Shown here piece by piece: positions 35,220 to 43,396 of a stretch of DNA of 64,000 nucleotides (positions are counted from its first letter, which is position 1; the number at the start of each line of letters is the position of its first letter). The notes below the pieces were generated by a model that did no database searches, had not been told where the DNA came from, and was given only the letters and a program-made list of their open reading frames with translations. Source of the stretch: Actinomadura sp. K4S16 (GTDB lineage: Bacteria; Actinomycetota; Actinomycetes; Streptosporangiales; Streptosporangiaceae); assembly GCF_008327685.1 (NCBI RefSeq), contig NZ_BDDE01000017.1, forward strand, positions 1 to 64,000. The letters are read 5' to 3'. Made by a program: the position numbers and the translations under genes.

Positions 35220-35696
35220 CACCAACGGACGCGCCGCCCGCCCAGGGGCGGGCGCCCGCCGCCACCGCAGCGCCACGACGTCAACTGTGCCGACCTACCC
35301 CCTCGCGAGCCAGGCGTTGGGGCGGCTGCGGCGGCGCGGCACGCTCCGATTCCCGGTCGTCACCTACTCGGCCTGCCGCCCCGCCCAGCGCAGGCCCAGG
35401 ACGGCCTGGCCGTTCATGCGCCATTACCGGCACGAGGTGGACGGCTCCGGCAGGGTCAGCCGTGCCGCCGAACGACTCGATCGCCTCGGGCAGATGGCAG
35501 GCGCAGACGCGCGGGTGCTCGGACCGCCCGTGTCCGTGCTCTGGGGGCAACGCCGGTCGCGTCGTTCGCGGTGCCGTCGCACCGCCGCCTGCGGCCGAGG
35601 GGCGCCGGTCACATACGTGAATCGCTCTCATGTTGTTGCCTGGTGGATACCCGATCACCATCGTCCCGTTACCGGCGGAACTCACCCTTTGTCGAC
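35220..35696. other. Intergenic, about 480 bp
   Basis: Frames on both strands are open (35287-35700 plus, 35281-35685 minus) but mirror each other and carry no motif. The last 80 bp, AT-richer, are likely to hold the phospholipase promoter. Confidence 0.4.
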
Positions 35697-37778
35697 ATGA
35701 GTACCAGTAGCACTGGCCCCTCCCGCCGCAGATTCCTCGCTTCCGGCGCCGGGGTGGTGGGCGGTGCCACGTTCGCCTCGCTGCTACCCCCCTCGGTGCA
35801 CGCCGCGCTCGCCCGTCCGGTCAGGCCCGGGGGCCTCGAGGCGATCAAGCATGTGGTCTTCCTGATGCAGGAGAACCGCAGCTTCGACCACTACTTCGGG
35901 ACGCTGCGCGGCGTCCGGGGCTACGGGGACCGCAACGCGATCGAGTTGCCCGACGGCCGCCCAGTCTTCGAGCAGCCCGGTCTCCTGCGGCACGTGAAGC
36001 CGTTCCTGGCCCGCGATGCGATCGGCCACGGGCCGTTCACGGACGTGAACTACATCGCCGGGCTCGACCACGGCTGGGAGGGCGGCCAGAAAGCGCGCGG
36101 CGGCGGCTGGCACAACGCGTGGATCGCGGCCAAGATGATGCCCACGATGGTCCACTACGACCGCAGTGACCTGCCGTTCCAGTACGAACTGGCCGACACC
36201 TTCACGGTCTGTGACGCCTACCATTGTTCGGTATTCGGGCCGACCAATCCCAACCGGACCTTCCACTGGACCGGCACCATCGGCTATGAGCCGAACGGGC
36301 ATCGCGCGGTCGAGAACGACGCCTACGACGAGGCCGGCCATCCTGGTTACGCCCTGACCTCCTACGCCGAACGGCTGTCCAAGGCCGGACGCACCTGGAA
36401 GGTGTACCAGGAGTGGGACAACTTCACCGACAACCCGTTGGAGTTCCTCACCACGTTCAAGCAGATCATGCGCCGGGCTCTGGCGACCGTCGGCCCGTAT
36501 AAGAGTCTGACCGAGTTCTACGGCGCGGTCGCCGCGGCCGCACCTGATGCGCGGAAAGCCCTCCTGGACTCATTGGACGAGAGCGCCGCGGCACTCCCGG
36601 CATCCGAGCGCGACCTGTTCGAACGGGGCCTGCGCCGCAATGACGGCGGCACGCTGGGCGCGGCGTTCAGGGCCGATGTGCTCGCGGGGGAACTCCCCGA
36701 GGTCTCCTACGTCGTCACCTCGGCGGCGGAGTCCGAGCATCCCGGCTCCGGTAGCCCGATCCAGGGCGCGGGCATCACCTACCAGGTGCTGGACGCGATC
36801 GCCTCCCGTCCGGAGGTGTGGGAGTTTACTGCGGTCTTCCTTCTTTTCGACGAGAACGACGGCTATTTCGACCATGTTCCCCCGCCCCTGCCTCCTGCGG
36901 AGGCAGTCGACGAGTATTACGACGGCAAGCCGATCGGGCTGGGCTTTCGGGTCCCGATGATCGTCGTGTCGCCCTGGACGAGCGGCGGTTACGTTTGCTC
37001 GGAGGTCTTCGACCACACCTCGACGATCCGCTTCCTGGAACGCTGGCTGGGCGTCCGCGAGCCTAATATCAGCGCCTGGCGCCGCACCGTCGCGGGTGAT
37101 CTCACCTCGGCTTTCGACTTCGACGGCACCGCCCGCCCGCGGCCGGTGCCCAAACCCGGCACGCCGCCGAAGTTCCATCTGCGCTGGCCCGCACTGCCGC
37201 CGATCGTCCAGAAAGGTCCGGTCCCCGAACCGGGCACACGCCCGGCCCGGCCGTTGCCCTACCGGACCGACGCCTCCGCGCGCCTCGCCGACGGCGCGCT
37301 CGTCATCACCATGACCGAGAGGGGCACACGAGCCTCGCACTTCGCTCTCTACCCGTACGCCGGGGAGTTCGGCACACCACGCCATTTCGACGTGGCCGGG
37401 AAGCGCATCGAGCGGATCCCGGTCAAGAACGGCCGCTATCACCTCACACTGACGGGCCCGAACGGCTTCCGGCGCGAGTTCGCGGGCGCGGCCTCGGGCC
37501 CGGCGGCCCGTGCCCACGTGAGGTCCCGCGCCGCCGGCGGCCGACTCTTGATCACCGTGGAGAACCCCGGCGGCGTCCCTCTGACGTTCTCCTTGACCGC
37601 GCTCGCCTACGGCGGCGCAACCCGCGAGGTGACCGTCCCCGGCGGCGGAGCGACGACCGTCCGCTGGACCACTGATCACGGCTGGTACGACGTGCAGATC
37701 AGAGCCGCCGAGGACGAGACGTTCCGGCGCCGTCTGATGGGTCACCTGGAGAACGGCCGACCGTCCATCTCGGGCTGA
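35697..37778 (+). CDS. Tat-exported phosphocholine-specific phospholipase C
   Basis: 693 residues from ATG 35697. Twin-arginine signal SRRRFLASGAGVVGGATFAS. Phosphoesterase domain (about residues 45-490) with the metal-site motif VFLMQENRSFDHYFGTLRGV, the PTNPNR segment, FDENDGYFDHVPPP and VPMIVVSPWTSGGYV. Two C-terminal beta-sandwich DUF756 repeats follow (about residues 510-690). This architecture is that of PlcC/PlcN-type enzymes that release phosphocholine from phosphatidylcholine or sphingomyelin outside the cell. A hairpin at 37797-37824 ends it. Confidence 0.9.
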   Translation: MSTSSTGPSRRRFLASGAGVVGGATFASLLPPSVHAALARPVRPGGLEAIKHVVFLMQENRSFDHYFGTLRGVRGYGDRNAIELPDGRPVFEQPGLLRHVKPFLARDAIGHGPFTDVNYIAGLDHGWEGGQKARGGGWHNAWIAAKMMPTMVHYDRSDLPFQYELADTFTVCDAYHCSVFGPTNPNRTFHWTGTIGYEPNGHRAVENDAYDEAGHPGYALTSYAERLSKAGRTWKVYQEWDNFTDNPLEFLTTFKQIMRRALATVGPYKSLTEFYGAVAAAAPDARKALLDSLDESAAALPASERDLFERGLRRNDGGTLGAAFRADVLAGELPEVSYVVTSAAESEHPGSGSPIQGAGITYQVLDAIASRPEVWEFTAVFLLFDENDGYFDHVPPPLPPAEAVDEYYDGKPIGLGFRVPMIVVSPWTSGGYVCSEVFDHTSTIRFLERWLGVREPNISAWRRTVAGDLTSAFDFDGTARPRPVPKPGTPPKFHLRWPALPPIVQKGPVPEPGTRPARPLPYRTDASARLADGALVITMTERGTRASHFALYPYAGEFGTPRHFDVAGKRIERIPVKNGRYHLTLTGPNGFRREFAGAASGPAARAHVRSRAAGGRLLITVENPGGVPLTFSLTALAYGGATREVTVPGGGATTVRWTTDHGWYDVQIRAAEDETFRRRLMGHLENGRPSISG

Positions 37779-37796
37779 TCCGCGCAGGCCGTGGGC

Positions 37797-37824
37797 CCCG
37801 GGGGCGGCACTCGCTGCCCCCGGG
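37797..37824 (+). terminator. Terminator after phospholipase C
   Basis: CCCGGGGGC and GCCCCCGGG form a perfect 9-bp stem with a 10-nt loop, 19 bp past the stop codon. Confidence 0.7.
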
Positions 37825-37919
37825 TGAGCGGGCTCCGCCCGCATCGGGGCGCGCCGTCGGGCGCTTGCCGGGGTTTCGTCCGAAGCGGCCGTTCCGGCCC
37901 CCGCACTGGAATCGATCAG

Positions 37920-38121
37920 CGGCCGGGGTGATCGTCATGGTGTGCTCGCGGCCGGTGCGCGGTGTGGAGATCGACAGCGACCGGGACTCGGGGTCCCAGG
38001 TCTGCATCCACGAGCCGGGAGCGTCGGAGGCGGTGACGATCGCTCCGCGAGGGAAGTCCTCGGCGGGCAGCCACACCTCGGTCGAACCGGTCACCGCGTA
38101 ACCGCCCGGGTTGCGGGCCGG
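37920..38121 (-). pseudogene. C-terminal fragment, possibly of a glycosidase
   Basis: The minus strand reads NPGGYAVTGSTEVWLPAEDF, PRGAIVTASDAPGSWMQTWD and SRSLSISTPRTGREHTMTIT, which looks like the C-terminal beta-sandwich of endoglycosylceramidase-like glycosidases. It has no start and abuts the end of the DoxX gene, so the catalytic part is lost. The assignment is tentative. Confidence 0.35.
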
Positions 38122-38508
38122 TCAGCCGGTGAAGGGTTCCAGCGCGAAGCGGCCGATCGCCACGAAGGCGGCCAAGGCAAGGTACCCCGCGTCTCCCAGC
38201 GCGGCTCTGGTCTCGCCTCGGCGGATCCGCATGATCGTGGCGCCGGTCGTGATCAGTACCAGGCCGCTGGCCGCCAGCGGTACGAGTACGGGCGCGACGT
38301 CGAGCACGGCGGGCAGGATCAGGCCCACGGCACCGAGTATCTCCAGTGCTCCGATGGCCTTGAGGATGCCGGGCTTGAAGTCGAGGACCCAGCGCGCGGC
38401 GTCGGCCATCGCCGCCATCTTCTCGCGCGGGACGAACAGCTTCCCGAACCCGGACAGCAGGTAGACGGCGGTCAGCAGGCCGGTGACGATCCACAGTGCG
38501 GTGTTCAT
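38122..38508 (-). CDS. DoxX-like membrane protein
   Basis: 128 residues with four membrane helices (NTALWIVTGLLTAVYLLSGF; ILKAIGALEILGAVGLIL; VLVPLAASGLVLITTGATIM; AGYLALAAFVAIGRF) and the family mark SGFGKLFVPREKMA. DoxX-like proteins are often encoded beside ECF sigma genes and oxidoreductases; here the sigma and carboxymuconolactone decarboxylase remnants just upstream suggest the original operon. Confidence 0.8.
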   Translation of the reverse strand: MNTALWIVTGLLTAVYLLSGFGKLFVPREKMAAMADAARWVLDFKPGILKAIGALEILGAVGLILPAVLDVAPVLVPLAASGLVLITTGATIMRIRRGETRAALGDAGYLALAAFVAIGRFALEPFTG

Positions 38509-38598
38509 GAGTCTTGTCCTTTGGCACAGCGTCCGGGGGTGGCGGCCACGGGCGGACCCGGGGTCGTCCCGGATCCGCCTGAGTGCCTGAACGTCCGG

Positions 38599-38820
38599 TC
38601 AGCCGAACTGTCCGGGCTGGTATTCGCCGCCGGGTGTCCGGGTGATCACGTTCAGCCGGTTGAAGGCGTTGATCACGCAGATCAGGGCCACCAGGGCTAT
38701 GAGCTGGTCCTCGTCGAAGTGCTTGGCCGCGTTCGCCCACGCCTCGTCGGTGACGCCGCTGGAGTCGGCGAGACGGGTGCCCTGCTCGGTGAGTTCCAGC
38801 GCGGCCCGCTCCGCGTGAGG
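38599..38820 (-). pseudogene. C-terminal half of a carboxymuconolactone decarboxylase family protein
   Basis: The minus strand reads HAERAALELTEQGTRLADSS, VTDEAWANAAKHFDEDQLIA and LVALICVINAFNRLNV to PGQFG-stop, the C-terminal half of an AhpD-like carboxymuconolactone decarboxylase family protein. The N-terminal half with the CxxC is missing: the frame is fused at about 38820 to the sigma factor relic in another frame. Confidence 0.75.
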
Positions 38821-39245
38821 AACGCGTCGACCACGGCGCGCCGCCGCTTCGGCTCCTGCTCCGGCGGCGGTGTGCCCTGCACCTTCCGGCGGGCCCGGCT
38901 GACGAGCATCTTGGTCGCGTCGGTGGACCGGCCGACGATCTCGCCGATCTCGACGAAGGGCACCGCGAACATGTCATGCAGGACGAACGCCAGCCGCTCG
39001 GTGGGCGTAAGGGTGTCGAGCACCACCAGCAGTGCCAGCCCGACCGACTCGGCGAGCATCGCGTCGTCCTCGGGTGCCGCCCCGCCGTCCACGGTCACCA
39101 CCAGCTCGGGTAGCCGGTCCTCGTAAGACAGCTCGGCCCGGGTCCTGCGCGAACGCAGCACATCGAGGCAGACCCGGCCGACCACGGTGGTCAGCCAGCC
39201 GGCCAGATTGTCGATCGCGGCCGCGTCCTGCCGCGCCAGCCCCCG
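38815..39245 (-). pseudogene. SigJ-type ECF sigma factor, internal fragment
   Basis: The minus strand reads AIDNLAGWLTTVVGRVCLDV, LTPTERLAFVLHDMFAVPF and DATKMLVSRARRKVQG, a SigJ-like sigma factor from the end of region 2 to region 4. The first about 50 residues and the SnoaL-like C-terminal domain are lost, the latter by a deletion that joins it to the decarboxylase fragment. A longer open frame through 39560 runs over the tRNA relic and is not a real protein. Confidence 0.75.
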
Positions 39246-39397
39246 GCCCATGTCCAAGGAGCCACGCGCTCTGGTGCTCGTTGTCTGCTCGGCGGTTTCG
39301 AAACAAGGCGGCACGGAGGGGCATCTAGCGACATAGAGATGGTGCTGGATGTGGACAGACTGGCACTGTCCAACAGTGAGAGCGCTGCTCTGATACG

Positions 39398-39464
39398 AGA
39401 GCTCCGGACTTTTCATCCGTAGGTTGTGGGTTCGAGCCCCACCCGACCCACCACCCCTGACCAG
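39398..39464 (+). repeat. Right copy of the tRNA-Lys-derived att-like repeat
   Basis: 67 nt without gaps to 17309-17375; four differences at relative positions 17, 38, 45 and 61 (an A to C in the anticodon loop, T to C and G to C in and after the T-arm, C to T in the flank). The 5' half of the tRNA is absent, so it is not a functional tRNA. Confidence 0.75.
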
Positions 39465-39653
39465 AGCGGACAGTCGTCCTGGTGGACGCCGGGGGTCATG
39501 CCTGAGGCCCGCCTGGGGCCGACCCGAGGCCGCATACGGCGGCCCCCGGCCAGGTCTCACCTGCTCCTAAGGAGCTTCCGGTTCGACCGGAGGCCGGGGC
39601 AACGGCGATCCGGCAGCCGGCCCTCTCTCTCGGTGCCGGACGCGGTCTGATGT
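39465..39653. other. Intergenic, no gene seen
   Basis: About 190 bp after the tRNA relic without a supported gene. The flank does not match that of the intact tRNA beyond GACCAG. Confidence 0.4.
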
Positions 39654-39755
39654 TCAGGTAGCCCAGTTGCAGCTGGTGATGATGTCCCAGGGATCGACGG
39701 CGCCCCCGTCGTTGCCGGAGTCGGTGGCAGGACGGTCGGGGGCGCCCCGGAACAT
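39654..39755 (-). CDS. Possible small peptide gene (33 residues)
   Basis: The minus-strand frame between a TAA and a TGA gives a 33-residue peptide with an Asp/Gly-rich front (PATDSGNDGG) and an unusual end DPWDIITSCNWAT rich in Trp, Thr, Ser and one Cys. The shape recalls precursors of ribosomally made peptides, but there is no modification enzyme nearby, no clear ribosome binding site, and it may equally be the tail of a lost gene. It follows the cytochrome b gene on the same strand. Confidence 0.3.
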   Translation of the reverse strand: MFRGAPDRPATDSGNDGGAVDPWDIITSCNWAT

Positions 39756-39807
39756 CAGAGCGACGTGCTCGCGGAGTCGTTACGGCTTCGGGAGGTTCCC
39801 CTCTTGG

Positions 39808-41148
39808 TCAATGTGTCATTTCGAGGGGCCTTTCTGGGGCTTCGTGAATCTCGCTGAAACCGCCGTCCGGACTCATCAGGATCCGTCCGGTCTCGCGGCC
39901 GTGCTCGGACTCCTTCTGATCCCTGTAGGCCAGCCCGAGGCAGATCGACCGGGTGACGGCGTAGGCGAGCGGCGGTCCGGTGAAGACGGCCACCCGGAAG
40001 AACCAGGTGACGTCGTACAAGGACAGGTGGAAGTTGTGTGCGATCTGGTCGTTGGCGGCCGCGGCCCACAGCAATCCATAGAAGGCGATGCCGGCCGCGC
40101 CCACTGCCGTACGGGTCGCCGCGTCGCGGGGACGGTCCAGAACGTGGCGAATGCCGCGATCGCCGGTAAGCCGCCGTTCGATCCAGGGATAGGCCGCCAG
40201 GACGGTGAAGAACGCCCCCGGCATGAGAAGCGCGGGCACGAGCACCGCGAGGGTGATCGGGTGGCCGGCCACGCTGAGTTCCCAGCCCGGCATGATCCGC
40301 ACGGCCCCGTCCAGGAAGCCCATGTACCAGCCGGGCACCGCTCCGGCGGTGATGTCCCCTGGCCGGTACGGGCCGTACTGCCAGACCGGGTTGATCTGCG
40401 CGAACGTGCCGAGCAGCGCGAGAACTCCGCCAGTGGTCAGCAGAAGCGCCACCGCTGAGCCGCGCGACGCGCGTCCCGAGAAGGCTCCGGGAAAACGGGT
40501 GTGGCCGTGCTCGCGGACGAGCCTGTGGCGGAGGACGAACAGGGCGGCCAGGACCGCTGGCAGCACGAGGATGTGCAGCCAGTAGAGCCGAGGAATGATC
40601 TTTTCGCCCGGGAACTCGTCGCCGAAGATCAAGAACGTGAGGCCGGTGCCGACCAGCGGAATCGCTTGGGTCACGCCTTGGAGGAGCCCGAGGCTGCCGC
40701 CGGACAGCATGTCGTCCGGCAGAATCGTGCCGGTCCAGGCCGTCACCATGCCCAGCACCAGCACGGTCACCCAGATCAGCCAGTTGAGGCCGCGTGGGCG
40801 GCGGAACGCGCCGGTGAAGAACAGCCTCAGCAGCTGCAGGGTGATCGCGGCGACGAAGACCAGCGCGGCCCAGTGGTGAATCTGCCGCATGAGCAGTCCG
40901 CCGCGCACGTCGAGGCTGATGTCCAGCGTCGACGCGTACGCCTCGCTGACCGGGACGCCCCGCAGCGGCCCGTACGAGCCGTTATAAGTGACCTGCGTCA
41001 TGTCGGGGTCGAAGAAAAAGGTCAGGAACGCGCCCGTGACGATGAGCACCAGGAACGAGCAAATGGCGAGCTGGGCGAACAGGAACGACCAATGATCGGT
41101 CCGTGCCCGCCATGACCACCGTTCCACCCAGCGGGCTTGTCCGTGCAT
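39808..41148 (-). CDS. Stand-alone cytochrome b (QcrB-like)
   Basis: 446 residues from ATG 41148 (GGGGAG upstream); the longer frame adds an implausible N-terminus. It carries cytochrome b features: paired heme-ligand histidines in QIHHWAALVFVAAITLQLLR and LYWLHILVLPAVLAALFVLR with a later His, WTGTILPDD for the quinol site region, and eight or more helices. Actinobacterial QcrB normally sits in a qcrCAB cluster; here neither the Rieske protein nor cytochrome c is adjacent, so this is an extra copy with unknown partners. Two ECF41-like promoters precede it. Confidence 0.85.
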   Translation of the reverse strand: MHGQARWVERWSWRARTDHWSFLFAQLAICSFLVLIVTGAFLTFFFDPDMTQVTYNGSYGPLRGVPVSEAYASTLDISLDVRGGLLMRQIHHWAALVFVAAITLQLLRLFFTGAFRRPRGLNWLIWVTVLVLGMVTAWTGTILPDDMLSGGSLGLLQGVTQAIPLVGTGLTFLIFGDEFPGEKIIPRLYWLHILVLPAVLAALFVLRHRLVREHGHTRFPGAFSGRASRGSAVALLLTTGGVLALLGTFAQINPVWQYGPYRPGDITAGAVPGWYMGFLDGAVRIMPGWELSVAGHPITLAVLVPALLMPGAFFTVLAAYPWIERRLTGDRGIRHVLDRPRDAATRTAVGAAGIAFYGLLWAAAANDQIAHNFHLSLYDVTWFFRVAVFTGPPLAYAVTRSICLGLAYRDQKESEHGRETGRILMSPDGGFSEIHEAPERPLEMTH

Positions 41149-41184
41149 CGGCTTCACTCCCCGATCTGGTTCTGGTACACATGC

Positions 41185-41211
41185 GACGCTCCGAGATCGG
41201 CAGATGTGACG
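41185..41211 (-). promoter_or_regulatory. ECF41-like promoter, proximal copy
   Basis: Minus strand CGTCACA, 16 nt, CGTC. The ECF41 consensus is TGTCACA in the -35 and CGTC in the -10 region, so only the first base differs. It lies about 40 bp before the cytochrome b start. Confidence 0.5.
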
Positions 41212-41214
41212 TCC

Positions 41215-41241
41215 GAAGAGAGAAAACCGGTAGATGTGACA
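41215..41241 (-). promoter_or_regulatory. ECF41-like promoter, distal copy
   Basis: Minus strand TGTCACA, 16 nt, CTTC: perfect -35 and three of four -10 bases. It is offset exactly 30 bp from the proximal copy and shares its sequence around the -35 (GTCACATCT). Confidence 0.45.
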
Positions 41242-41572
41242 TAACCGACAGGAAGACACCCCCGCGCATTCGCCGACGGCGGCCAACGGCCGGTGAGTCG
41301 AGTTGCGGATCTTGGTGGCATGGCGGCCGGAGGCGTGACCGCGGCATCGGAAGCGCCAGCGCGACGGCGGCCATCATCCCCGCCGAACCACCGCCGAAAG
41401 GACGCATTTCCGAGCGTTCCTGATCATTCAACACCCCTGAGAAGCAGGCCAGGGGAGCGACCGACGCGGAAGGCGCAGAGCTCCGACAGTGAGGCGCCAC
41501 GGATCACAGACCCATGCCTGACCTGCAAGAACGCTAACTGCGGATTCGGGATGACAGCGGCCGCTCGTGCGG
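41242..41572. other. Intergenic between exporter end and cytochrome b promoter
   Basis: About 330 bp. No gene supported and no strong terminator seen after the exporter gene. Confidence 0.4.
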
Positions 41573-43168
41573 TCACTGGGCGGCGACGGTCTCGGTGTGC
41601 TCTGCCTCATCCGGTGTGGCCGCGGGGGCGGCGTTCTTTGGGCCGCGGAGGGTAATGTAGACGAGCAGCAGGCCCATGAGGGCGACACCTGCCCACATGG
41701 ACTGCTGCCATCCGTCGAGGTAGGACTGCTTAGCGGCGTCGACCAGGGTCTGAGCCTGCGAGCCTGCGCTGTTCGAGGCCTGGAGTGCGTTGGCGATGCC
41801 CTCGCGTGCGGTGCCGGCGGTCCCCCGCGGGATGCCGTCCAGCCTGTCGTCGATGGCGTTGCGGTAGCCGGCCGTCAGGATCGCACCGAGCATGGCGACG
41901 CCGAGTGCGGTGCCGAATTCGCGGGTGACGTCGTTGAGGGCGGAGGCGACGCCTTGTTTCTCCTGGGGCAGGGAACGGGTGATCGCTTCGGTGGAGGGCA
42001 CCATGGAGAGGGCCATACCGACGCCCATGACGACGATGCCGGGCAAGATCGACAGGTAGCCGCCGTCGATGGAGACGAGCAGGGCCAGGAGCGCCAGACC
42101 GACGCCGGTCAAAGCGATTCCCGAGCTCATGGTCAGGCGGGAGCCGACCCGCGCGGCCACCCTGGGGGCCAGGCCGGAGGCCGTCATCATCGCGGCCGCC
42201 ATGGGCATCAGCGCCGCCGCGGACAGCAGCGCCGACCAGCCGAGCACGGCCTGGAAGAACGGGAAGAGGACAACGAAGATGCCCGACTGGACGCCGAAGA
42301 CCACCAGGAGCGTGATCGAGCCGCCGGCCAGGCCGCGCTCACCGAACAGGCGCACGTCCAGCAGCGAGGCGTCCCGGCGGCGCAGCTCCCAGGACACGAA
42401 ACCGGCCGCGGCGATGAGGCCGGCAGCGAGGCCGATCAGCGTCGCGGGTGCGGTCCAGCCGCGATGGGGTCCCTCTTGCAGGACGAAGGTGAGGGCGGCC
42501 ACGGCGACGACGGACACCATTGCGCCGACGGTGTCGAAGGCGTGAGCGGAGCGTTCGCGGGAGTTGGGAACCGACTTCAACGTCATGGCCTGGGCCATGA
42601 CGACCAGGGCCACGGGCAGGACGAACATCCAGCGCCAGTCGGCAACGTCGACCAGAAGAGCGGACAGGAACATGCCCAGGATGCCGCCTCCTCCGGCGAC
42701 CCCGGTCCACACGCCGATCGCCTTCCCGCGCTGCTCCTCGGGGAAGGTGGAGGTGATGACGGCCAGGGTGATGGGCATGATCGTCGCTGCGCCGACACCG
42801 CCGGCCGCACGCGCGGCGATCATGACTTCGGCGGTCGGGGCCAGGCCCGCCGCGATGCTCGCGATGCCGAAGACGGCCAGCCCGGCGATCAGCGTGGGCT
42901 TGCGGCCCAGGCGGTCACCGATCGCGCCGAGCGGCAGCAGTAGTGCGGCCAGGGTGAGGGTGTAGACGTTGATGATCCACAGGACCGTGTTCTGCGAGGT
43001 GTCGAAGTCGACGGCCATCTGCGTCTGGGCGACGGTCAGCCCGGACACCGAAGCAATGACGGCCATCAGCGCCATCGAGACGGCGATCAGGATCACGCGC
43101 AGCCGACGCGCGTCCGGCACGTCCCCGCCGCCGTCGGAGAGCGCGGCCCGTGAAGGTTTCGTACTCAT
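41573..43168 (-). CDS. MFS transporter, DHA2 (EmrB/QacA) family
   Basis: 531 residues from ATG 43168 with GAGAGGAA upstream. Fourteen predicted helices; motif A GAIGDRLGRKPTLIAGL after helix 2, the DHA2-type motif C region GVWTGVAGGGGILGMFLSAL, and the signature helix VDVADWRWMFVLPV. Proton-driven export of drugs or metabolites is the usual role. It lies downstream of the ECF41 sigma gene on the same strand, 228 bp away, and may be controlled by it, though I find no ECF41 site in that gap. Confidence 0.9.
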   Translation of the reverse strand: MSTKPSRAALSDGGGDVPDARRLRVILIAVSMALMAVIASVSGLTVAQTQMAVDFDTSQNTVLWIINVYTLTLAALLLPLGAIGDRLGRKPTLIAGLAVFGIASIAAGLAPTAEVMIAARAAGGVGAATIMPITLAVITSTFPEEQRGKAIGVWTGVAGGGGILGMFLSALLVDVADWRWMFVLPVALVVMAQAMTLKSVPNSRERSAHAFDTVGAMVSVVAVAALTFVLQEGPHRGWTAPATLIGLAAGLIAAAGFVSWELRRRDASLLDVRLFGERGLAGGSITLLVVFGVQSGIFVVLFPFFQAVLGWSALLSAAALMPMAAAMMTASGLAPRVAARVGSRLTMSSGIALTGVGLALLALLVSIDGGYLSILPGIVVMGVGMALSMVPSTEAITRSLPQEKQGVASALNDVTREFGTALGVAMLGAILTAGYRNAIDDRLDGIPRGTAGTAREGIANALQASNSAGSQAQTLVDAAKQSYLDGWQQSMWAGVALMGLLLVYITLRGPKNAAPAATPDEAEHTETVAAQ

Positions 43169-43396
43169 GGATTCCTCTCGAATTAGGCATGCGGCATCAA
43201 CGCCGAAGCAGGATCGGCCGGTCTGTCGCCGACTGAAGGGGAAGTGGAACCCGACCGCCGTGCCGAGCAGACCCCTCGGATGGCCGTCGCCTGGGATGGG
43301 GGCGATGACCGAAGCCTGCCGGGTCACCTGATCGGCGCAGCATCAGCCGAGGGACGGTGCCTCAGTGAGGCGCCCGCTCCTGCTCCGCGACCGTGT

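Noticed and set aside
35281..35700. Frames of 134-137 residues on both strands before phospholipase C
   Set aside because: They mirror each other, have no ribosome binding site or domain, and end at the phospholipase start.
17289..39464. An intact integrative element (ICE or prophage)
   Set aside because: No integrase, excisionase, relaxase, TraB-like translocase or phage structural gene is visible; only boundary repeats and debris.
38697..39560. 287-residue minus-strand frame including GARTHNLRMKSPEL
   Set aside because: It is stitched from a translated tRNA relic, a sigma factor fragment and a shifted decarboxylase fragment. GARTHNLR-type sequences are typical of reverse-translated tRNA.
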